DNA of 64,000 nucleotides from Bolinopsis microptera (lineage: Eukaryota; Ctenophora; Tentaculata; Lobata; Bolinopsidae), in assembly GCF_026151205.1 (NCBI RefSeq), contig NC_087073.1:11749578-11813577 (forward strand), in the 5' to 3' direction. This document shows, piece after piece, positions 25,701 to 36,300 of the stretch. The notes below the pieces were generated by a model that had not been told where the DNA came from, made no database searches, and saw only the letters and a program-made list of their open reading frames with translations. The first letter of the stretch is position 1, and every line of letters starts with the position of its first letter. A program made the position numbers and the translations under genes.

Positions 25701-28700
25701 AATGAATCGATAATCACATTTCAAAAATCCGATTAAGTATTATATGTTACTGATATGATTCATTTGTCACATTATGGCGACAAAATTATCATGGCTTGAG
25801 CTGTAAAAGTACTAGTTTACTCAGTTTAAAATCAGTTTTTTGTGATTATTGATTCCACTATTACTCTAATAACGAACTTCTCCATGACCATAAACAAGTG
25901 TCACAACAAATTACTGCAGATTTACTATGAATACCAACCTGATATAGAGCCAAAAAGTGATACATTCCCCTGATACAGCATAATTTCAATACATGCTCAT
26001 TTATGTGATTTTTGACTCATTATGGCACTTTTAACCATCTAAATTATCTAAATATTAGTTAGCATGATATAATTGTGATTGATAGAGTTCATTGTTACAA
26101 TCGTTCCGTTGATATTCATATCACATTCATCATTCTAAAACACTTAGTCAGAATTAACCCTGTGTGTGATATTTGCATCGTAACTCCACATTTAACCGGT
26201 GATACTTTGCACTTTTAACACTCAACTATCTCAAAAAGGTTCAATAATCACATTGAGAAGCAGGACACACTCACAGAATGTAAATTCATCATTAGAGGTG
26301 CAAGAAATGAATATTTTGTGATTTCTGGCTCATATCTGCACAATTAACAGATATAAAGAGATGAATGACTTAATTATGTGATATTTGAATCTTTTTGGAC
26401 CACATATTAAAATTTGGTTAACTTTCATAGCATACTCCTTGAGATACAAGTATTTTAAAATGCTTCACACAATTTTGACAGTGAAAAATCAATCTCTAGT
26501 GCCACCTTTTTATGAACGTGTCCTTATGACTTAGAACCTTGTAACTTGGCAACAATGTTCTTCAAGGTATTTTGAGTTTTTTTTATGAAACGATTTATGA
26601 TATCTTGCTCCAAAGCTGAGATATGAGGTTAATCATGAGCGAGTGCGGGTTACAAAATTTACAAAATTAAAAATGGTTAACCTCATAAAAAGAGTTAGGA
26701 GCAAAATTACAACAATCGTTACATAACAAACTTTTAAATTTATGTCAGGAACATAAGTTCCAAATTTGAGGTGAAAAGGATAAAAGCTCTAGGAGAAGAT
26801 AGGTTTTTGAGGTGGTAAATAAATTGTTCAGGAGAGTCAAAAGACTGATTCTGAGAAAATATGTTAACCTCAATTTTCCAACAAATAAAGGACATATAAT
26901 AGTTCTGTTCACATTGGATGGCCAATTGATACCCATTGATAAGTTTAACTTGTGATGAGAGCATCAAAATGTTAAGAACTGGTTATTTGTGAAGTTGTGA
27001 GGTTAACTGATTAAAAAGGCAATAGTTAACCTCAATTTTACGACAAACTAGGCGGTCTGGGGGGCTAAGGGTGGTGTGCAAGCGCCAGTACGTGGGCTGC
27101 CAACTGGCAAAAAACGTTTTTTCGACCTCGGACCCCCCCCCCCCCCTGTGGACTTAAGAGAGAGAGAATAAGAGAGATATACAACATATCAGACGCATTG
27201 CTTCTAGTAAGAACAAGGTCCAAAATTCCACCCCCAATGTGTGTTGTACCGGAAATATGCTGGATGAGGCTATAGTTTGATATGAGACGGGAAAAGTTCA
27301 TTGTATCAGGATCAGTGAGGTCTTCGACATGGATATTGAAGACTCCAGCAATGATCAGTCTGCCGGGGAGGTGGGTTAAGGCCAGAGGGGGGGGGGGGGG
27401 GGGGGGGTAAGGGGTCAAAAACATCAACCAAAATATTATTTTCTAAATCAATATAATTTTTGATGACAAAAACATTGCTGCTATTCACATATTTGTAGCT
27501 GCTTAACTTTGTTTAATAATTGAGGTTAACCGATTTTCACAAAATTGACTATACGACATTGAGGTTAATAAAATTGAGGTTAATATTTTATTACACTCCA
27601 TAATTTTTTGTTATCCCGGTCTATGTCAGCAAATTTTAACTCTAAATTTTAGGTTCATAATTATCAGAAAAAGTAATTTCCAAACGTGATTAAATGAGGT
27701 TAACCTCTTTTTTTTAGATATAGCGAGAATAGATCAAATTTGATAGAGCTATTATTTTCATCGTTAGTTTACGGTATACAGATTTCTAAATAGGTGACGT
27801 GTTGATTGACTTTCTTTTATCTTGGGAAAATGAAAAAATGAGGTTAACCATCACATTTTGGTACCGTAGGGAATATACATACGATTCTTACTTATGTAAT
27901 GTACCACAATATCGCAGTGAGGTATCTATTGGTATCACAATACCTGCAACTATAATCACGTGACAAAGGTGATTTGAACTGACCATATTTTAATAGAAGA
28001 TTTTATCCGTAAATGGCTAAAAAATGAGGTTAACCTCTCATTTTTTGAATATCTGACCAGTCAAATACATGTTAACCTCAAAAACTTAATCGTTACATTG
28101 TGGAAATGTTTTACTACATATATAATAACATATTAATAAACCAATCCCAGTGTTACATGGTCTTAAGCGAGGTCAACAACCAATTTTTTACTACTTTTAA
28201 GCAGTAAGTGTTTACAGGAAGTCTTGGTTAACCTCATTTTTTACAATACAATTTTGAAAACACTAAATAGCATCTACCTCAAAACACATTTTGTGACCTT
28301 TCGATCCGATTCCTTAGTTGAGAAAACCGGCCACTCCCTGATCTTGAGGTTTGGTACAGTGGTTCCTTGGACAATTATTCTCATTTATTATGCAGCGATT
28401 TTTTTAAATTTGACTCGTTTCTCGAATTATGAGGTAAACAAGCTAAATTTTCCGAATTTTTGACATGGTTAACCTCATAATTCGAGAACCGAGTCAAATA
28501 AAAATCGCTGCATAATAAATGAGGATAATTGTCCAAGGAACCACTGTACCAAACCTCAAGATCAGGGAGTGGCCGGTTTTCTCAACTAAGGAATCGAAAG
28601 GTCAAAAAAGTTACAGCCGTTTAAAGATCCAGTTTAACATGTAATAACAGGTAAACCTCAAAATTTAGCGCGCGATATCTCAGGAACGCAAGGTCAGATT

Positions 28701-30262
28701 TTGATTAGGTTTTTTTCTTCTTGTTCGTCTCCAGCAGCTATTATCAAATATGTGAAAACTAGAAAAGTGCCATTTCCCCCCCCCCCCCGCCCCTCTGGCC
28801 TTAAACTGTCGAGATATTCATCAAATTCCCGTAAAAAGTCTGACATTTTGGACATTTTAGCTGTACAAGATCGATAAACACAGCATAAACGAAGAAGATC
28901 ATTAGAAGTTGACTTCATCACACACTCAACATGTTCAAATGATTTGTGGGTCTTGGTAGGTCGTTTATTGAAGGTAAGATCTTTCTTAAAGGCAATAGCG
29001 ACACCATCTCCTCTACCTGCTCTAGATTGATGAACAATATTATAGCCTAGGTCTTTTATTACCGCTATTTTTGATGTGTCTCCTTTACGTAGCCAAGTTT
29101 CTGTCAGAAAACATGCATTGATATTGGAGTCAGACAGTTGCTCAAATACTTGTGCCGTTTTATTACATAGTGACCTCGTGTTAAACAGTCCGACATTTAG
29201 GTTGAGAAGCGTAGTCTTTACATGTTTTTTGAGTACTCTGTTCTTTGTCGAAGACTCTCTTTCTCCAGCCTTATCATGGGACAGTTTTCAGCACCAGAGT
29301 GATGGGTGTTTCAAGATTCTCTGTATGATTCATAAGTGGAGTGTGAGCAATTGGTGCATCTGTGACTTCTTCTGACTTTCTGACCTCTTTGTAGGGACAA
29401 GCCCGGGTTATGTGTGATGCACTACAATACATACAAATAACATCAGCTTCCTTGCACTGAGATGAAATGTGTCCCAGTTTCTGACATCGGAAGCACTGCT
29501 TAAGATCAAATCTATCGACTACATTACATCTGGAATTTCCTATGTAAATGGACTGATTGTTTAACTGGAAATGCCTTATTTCAGGAGACACTTTAATCCC
29601 AACCGTAGTGTAGTCTCTTCCATAATTGACATACACAACTTTAAATGTTCTATCATGATTGGTCACCAAATCTTTAACATAATGATACTTTTCCAAAAGC
29701 TTCACTTCCATAAAGGTTTTAACCTTCTCTCGAAATTCAGGAACTGGTAGATTTTCAAAGACAATGTGGGAGATTAAGTTGTTTATATGTGACTTTCGGG
29801 AACATTTTCTTTGTATCATTAACAGTGATTTTGGACGAAGTTACAGCTGATGAGTTTGCAAGGGCTATTTTCCCATCCTCTCTATCTTTTTCTGAAGGGA
29901 AGGAGATAACAATTTTGCCTGTCTTTGGTTCAGGGGTCAAGAAGATCATGGGTATTGTACCAAGGGCATTGCTAGCTAGCTTCCCTGCTTCCTCAAGATT
30001 AATATTACTAGCTTCTATCTAGTGAAGGTGGTGTGGCAAAGCCTAAAAGACACAGTCAGATTGTTGTCAGCTCGCTGACTGTAAGGGAGGAGGTATATCC
30101 GTATTTCGCTGCTACTGATGCAGTCCTTGATCTGGCAATCAAGGCTTCTCTGTTTTTCGTCTAACTATGTACCGTTGGGCTTGTGGAACCCGTAAGGGGG
30201 ACAATGGACATACATAGGTTGGAATGGTTTTGTGCACCAAGAGAAGTGAGGGAATGAGGGGT

Positions 30263-30304
<42 letters not shown>

Positions 30305-33300
30305 TTAGAGAGTTGTTATGGTGGTTTGGATCAGTAGGTGGAGTGTTTGGTTGGAGCCTTCTGTTTTGCTGTATAGCATTTTAGTCACTCCGCAGTTTAT
30401 TAACTGTGTCTCAACTCTGTTTTGTTGAATACTGCTGGGATTGGCCAGCTACCATGGGGTAAGACGGGTGGCAGACAACTGAACCCAATTGAACCTAGTT
30501 CCCACGCAGTTAACAGGCACCCAATCAGCTTAATTCCCAATTTTTTACTGGATTAGAAACCAAACTATGGGAAGAGACTGAGAGGATGACTCCGTAAAGG
30601 CTGGATGGCCTGTGTTCTCGAGGATGCGGCTGACAGGTGTCGATAACATCAGCAGAGACGCAGTAAAACAGTTAGCTCTAAAACTAGTGGAACACCGTAG
30701 AAGAGATGCGTGTGATGCAGGCCACTCCAACGACTAGGAGGAGACCTCTTCAATCTTCATGTAGCATGTATGTATTGATATTTTACCGGGGTAAGCACAG
30801 GGCTCCAATGCTCTAAATTACAGTGGTCATGATCTATCCTATAGTGATAATGACCACAGTCATATCACTGAAAATCCGGTAAGACCCATATGATAAGATA
30901 GATAGTGTGCCTGGTTTTGGTCTTTAGGTTGAGTAGTGGTCGGAGCCTGCAGCGGATCTGCAATAGAGAAGTCAGACGGGGTCATAAAAGTGGCTGCCCG
31001 GGTTAACAATAAAGGCTTTGTAGACATCCCTCCACTTTCCTGTACTCCGGAAAAGGACAAATTTAGGTAGTCGAGAGTCCTCGACGGTTGAAGCAGGAGA
31101 GGGACAGAGTTGTATCTGTGTATGTGGACGTCGGTTTGACACAGTCAAAGGCAGGAATATCCATCGGGGTCGAATGAAGTGCATTTGGGAAGGGGAGTCG
31201 TCGGCTGGCAGTATGCCTGTAACTTCGACGGAGGTATCTAGCCAGGACAACAACCACAGTGCTAGAGATATCCGGGCTCTCCTTGACAAGATAATTTCAG
31301 TCGAACCACATGCTAGCAAAAGAGACAAGGTGAAGTGGCCGGCGTCCAATGATGGTCGATGGAGTAAGTTTGATGAGTGTGCGGTAGAAAAGTTTGCAGT
31401 GGTTCTCAAGCGGAAACCATTTCAAGAGAAGATGGTGAGTCATTGTGATGTAGTGTACGACGAGGGTGTCAAGTTGTTTGGTATTGTTGAAGTAGGTGCT
31501 GGTAGTGGAAAGAAGTCCATGAGCTTTAAGAACAGGCGAAAAGAGGAGATTGACAGCCTGATTGAAGAGAGGAAGCAGTTGAGGAGGAAGAAAAGGAAGG
31601 CAAGGAGTGAGATAGAGAAGAATGGTTATAAGGCATTATTGAGAGTGTTGGCTGGTCGGTTGATGAAGTTGAGAAGGGCTGAGAAAAGGAGACAGAAGCA
31701 GAGAGAGATAAGGAGAGTTAGAGGGGATTTTGGACGCGACCCTTTCAAAACAGTCAAGGAAGTGCTAAATCCAAGTCCAGGCGAGGAGCAAGAGTGCCCC
31801 GGGTAACTACGGGATCCCGTACACAGTGTACAAGAGATGTCCTGGTATTGCCAAGAATCTCTGGGACCTGTTAATAACTGGATATAAGTTAGAAGAATAT
31901 CCTGACAATTGTAGGTACTTTGAGGGTGTCTACATCCCAAAGGCGGATGGCGACTTCTCAACGAGTTCAGGACGGCCTATTTCCCTGGGTAACATTCAAG
32001 GGAAGATTTATTTGGCGATCCTGGCGAAGAGGTTGACCAGCTTTGTTGTGTCGAATGGATATGTAGACCTCTCTATACAGAAGGGTGGTGTACCAGGCGT
32101 CCGTGGTTGCACAGAGCATTTTGGTGCCATGTGGGAGGTATTGAAGGAGGCAAAGGTCAAGAAGAAGGATTTGAGTGTAGTATGGCTTGACCTGGCTAAC
32201 GCTTACGGAGCGGTACCCCATGTTCTGATTGCCAGGGCCCTCAGCTCCGTTTCTACAACGTCCCCGAGAAGGTTATCAACATTATCCTACGGTACTTCTC
32301 CGGGGTATTCGGAAGGTTCTCCTCAAGAACGGTGACATCAGACTGGCAGCAGTTTGAGATAGGAATCTTCATGGGGTGTGTGATATCAGTCATCTTGTTT
32401 GTCTTGTGCATGAACCTTGGACATGAACACCTAAAGTCTAAGGTTCCGAGAAGCATTGAGTACATCAAGGATATGATGACATACCGATACCAACTCTGAA
32501 GCTGTTTATGGACGATAGCTGTCTGACCACTGCACTGCACGTGCAGAGGACATGCAAACGTTATTCAATGTGTTTCAGAAGTACGTGGACTGGTCCAGAT
32601 TTAAGTTAAAGTCGGTGAGGTGATTCCGACTGTGTCAGAAAAGCCGATAAAGTTCCTTGGGAGATGGATAAGAGTGGAAGGAAATGACAAATCAGTCATC
32701 GACTGAACCAAGGTTGACCTGAACACTTTTCTTCGGAGACTCGATGAAAGTTCTCTTACTGGACTCCAGAAGGGCTGGGGATATCAGTACATGGTCCTTC
32801 CAAAGCTGAAGTGGCCTCTTGCCATCTATGATATTCCGATCACAACAGTTACCAGATGGGAACAGAATACTAATAGTTTCCTCAGAAAGTGGTTAGGGGT
32901 AGGGCACACTCTGAGTGGTCTTTGTCTGTTCAGTCAATCATCCAGTGTGGCCTTACCGGTGAGCAGCTTGACAGATACATGGAAGATAGAGACGTGTCGA
33001 CTGTTGCAGTCTTATCAGACATCTAAGGATGACCTGATTAAAGCAGTCCAGCCCCAAGTTCGTTCTGGTAGAGTTTGGAGGCCTGAGACAGAACTGGAAG
33101 AGGCCAGAAGAGATTTAGTCTGTGAATCAGTGCGAGGGATGGTGCAACCGCAAAAAATAGTTGGCATCGGTTTTGGTGATTGGAAAAACCTTGGGAGAGG
33201 ATGGATGAGCGGGAAAGAGAGAGAGGGAGGGTATGCTGAGAGTGAAGGAGAACATTGAAAGAGAGAGGGAGGTGCAAGTATGTTCTCTGGAGATGCAGAG

Positions 33301-36300
33301 CAGGTGGGGTGAGTGGAGAGAGCTCGTAATGAAGACTTCCATTGTGATCGCCGAGTGAACACTTATAAGAACAAGGCCGGCGATGGAAGACCGTTTATTG
33401 ATTTTGTTCCTGCTGGGAGGAGAAAAGCAGGTACAGACGACCGGAAGGAGAGCCGTGGTTTTGGGATCCTAGGTGGGTCTCGGGATTGGATAGTGCTGTC
33501 AGACATTGAGGGACAGCTTAAGTTTCCCATTATATTTGGAAAGCTTTCAGTCATTATGGCCTGCCATGTAAATACATTCTAATTATACAGGCATTCTTTA
33601 AGGGGGCCGGGGGGGGGGGGTCTTCATCAAAATTCTCTCGAAATTGACTTTTTAGTTGTTTCTGATAGAGGGGAGTGATATCTATCAGCTGCTTTAGATA
33701 CAGACTATGCAGATGACATGGCTGTACTGGATAACAGCAAGGAAGGTCTTCAAGAAACAACTGACCTTTTGTGTATGTATGGTGCCCAGGGAGGTCTCAG
33801 AAGCAAACTCTGGAGGGAGATGATACGTCACAAACGGGAGTTAATTGGTGCAGGCCACTCGAATGTGCAGCATAGGCAGAGGTGGAATGATTCCTAGATT
33901 TCTGGACGGAGTGGATCTCTCCACTCAGTTGCGAAAGTCTTGCTTTCAATGATGAAATCTCCACGGTAGGCATGCTGTAAGATACAGCACTTGAGATGGC
34001 ATCAGATACAGCTTGGATGTTTTTACTGTAGTCAACACTAGACTGGAGAGCTTCATCCAATCTAGCTGAGGTGCTGCTGTTTGGCTTGGAATGGATTGAC
34101 GTGAAGCACCATGGACATTCCCAGTACTGAAGGATGGCATCAAGATCAATCTGACCAATCTGGTTTGCTCCCTTAAGGTTACTGCAAGAGGCGTGCCAAT
34201 GCTGAGAGCACCCGCAACATTTGAGAAGCCATTCTTTGCCCTCAACTAAATTGAGGGTTAAATGAGGAGTGCCAGGGGTACCTGTTAAACGTTCAAGAAA
34301 CTTCCTAAGATACCCCTTCAGTGCATACTGTAAACATAGTACTATTAACTATTACTATTTATGTTCGAAATAATTCCTGTGATTCCACTGCTCCTGCAAT
34401 GTCACCACCGTGGCCAAAAAAGTGACAGATCTTGCTTATTTTTAATGGAACGTGTCCAAAAACATTTTTAAAGCAATTTATGATCGAATACTAGTGTTCA
34501 TTGATTGTTGAAAGAATCATATTAATAACTTAATCTATTGATAAGTTGATAGTAAATCGATTAAGTCATAATTAAGGAAAATTCGTGAAAAATAATTTGG
34601 GGAAAATAATGATGGTGACCTAAATTTTGGTAGTTCGAAAATGTGGTGTTTTTTGTTTGTTGAAAAACCACCGACTTTCGTGAGTTTCGTACCATTTAAA
34701 TATGTCCCGTAAGATAATTAAAACTTCTCTCAGTTTTACTATTATAATTTGAAACAGGAGGAACATCTAGGAGAAAATAGTCTTGTTCAGTTCGCAGTAC
34801 ACGTACAGGTTGACTCTTGATGTTTAAAATACATTTGGTGATATAGTCTGGACCTGTGTGGTCATTCAGAAATATAAGTTTATTATAATATTAAGTTCAA
34901 AATTAAGAGTATGATATAAATACGTTATACATAACGTATCAAATTTATTGTGATGTTACATATTGTGTCTTGTTAAGTTATCACTTCATGTCGGATCACA
35001 TCGCGCCATATTACAATTATTAGTGCTATGGTTTGCAGGGTAATGCAGGGTATGGTATCCTAGGAAGATTAGAGATACTAGCAGGAACCCGAATAAGTAT
35101 TTAACCCTAAAATGGTGTCAAGACTCAAGAGTCTAAAATAATTATTACCTATTTAATTTTGGGCTCTAAAATTTTGGGCTCTAAAATTCCTATTCCTTGG
35201 CCAATTTTTTATTTTTTCATGCTGATTTGGATGCCATTAAAGCATTTGACCCAGTCAACAAAAGTTTCAGTTATATATCCACCAGCGGGCTATATTTGCA
35301 CCAGCAGGCCTGCGCAGCCCGCTAGTTAGAAGACCTGATATATCCCGGCCCGCTATCACAGCCTGCTGATATAGCGGGAGCCCGCTATACCATCGGGCGA
35401 TATAATAATATAGCACGGAGATATATATATTTTATTTTTGTGTCCGGTAGGGCTGCTCATGCAGCTCGTGTGCCGATGACATGAAACTTAAAGTAGTATC
35501 TTAAACTGACGTTAAACACACCACAAACTATACGAACACAAAAAAACAACAAATTGAAATTCCCACACTGCTCAAATTTTGGGGGCTAATAAACTTTAAC
35601 TATTACAAGACACGTACACCATATTTATGTCACTGACACGTCTACATCTTAATGGTTCCCACGGCTCAAGGAATGCACTATATCACTTATCGGCCTCAGT
35701 CCCTATACCACGCAGCGCAATATGATTGGCTGACATTGAACACGTGACGTGTTACTATGGTTGCAAAAATTCGTGACGACATAAAGTCTAAGTTGGTGCT
35801 TATTGTTTATACAAGATCCAGTGTTTCTTTTAACTTTCTAACTGTTCGTTTCATTTCTGCAATAGCTCTCTTGAGTCTCTATTTCAGTTAATAAATATTG
35901 AAATTTTAGGCCGGAATTTTACGTGTAATTCTATTGTGTTCCCGAAAGAAATTTTGCCCTGTTTTTTGTTTTGAAACTACGTAAGCAAGTACTTCGTGAT
36001 CTCGAGCTATCTAATTGGTAACTGATGGTATTACAGTCAGTTTATAGTTATACAGTTGATAAAGTCATAGCGAGCACCCAATTGTTTGATCGGCCTTACA
36101 CAGTACACACGGTGCACTGATTAAGTTTAACTGTCATTGTACATCTGACGTGTTGTAATGGTAACAGAAATTCTTTGTTACTCGTAGCATGGATTAATGG
36201 AGAATTATGGAGTTTTTAATCTATGCTAATGCGATTAAGTGATTAACATCCCGTTGACTGTTCATCGATTCGGTTGATGTGTAATACCATTATAGTATGT

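Larger units (their letters stand above)
27150..30030 (-). pseudogene. LINE on minus strand: CCHC ORF1 and endonuclease, interrupted
   Basis: ORF1 (about 29950-29274) encodes a nucleic-acid-binding protein with zinc knuckles: CFRCQKLGHISSQC followed by CMYCSASHITRAC. ORF2 begins with an endonuclease domain: GRGDGVAIAFKKDLTFNKR at about 29010-28950, then LCCVYRSC and FLREFDEYLDSL up to 28807. It continues beyond element 2 as GRLIIAGVFNIHVEDLTDPD and GGGILDLVLTRSNASD (27370-27190). RT sequence is missing because element 1 and older rearrangement cut it off at 27157. The usual GDFN motif reads GVFN, so the element is degenerate. ORF1 itself has a frame break near 29760-29820. Confidence 0.8.

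Noticed and set aside
24927-28806. CRISPR or satellite interpretation of the dispersed 16-mer and GAGGTTAAC words
   Set aside because: Copies are irregularly spaced, in both orientations and variable, and are bounded by transposon-type inverted repeats.
30860-31409. Minus-strand ORFs over 30.9-31.4 kb
   Set aside because: Antisense to the LINE frame on the plus strand; composition is typical of a shadow frame.
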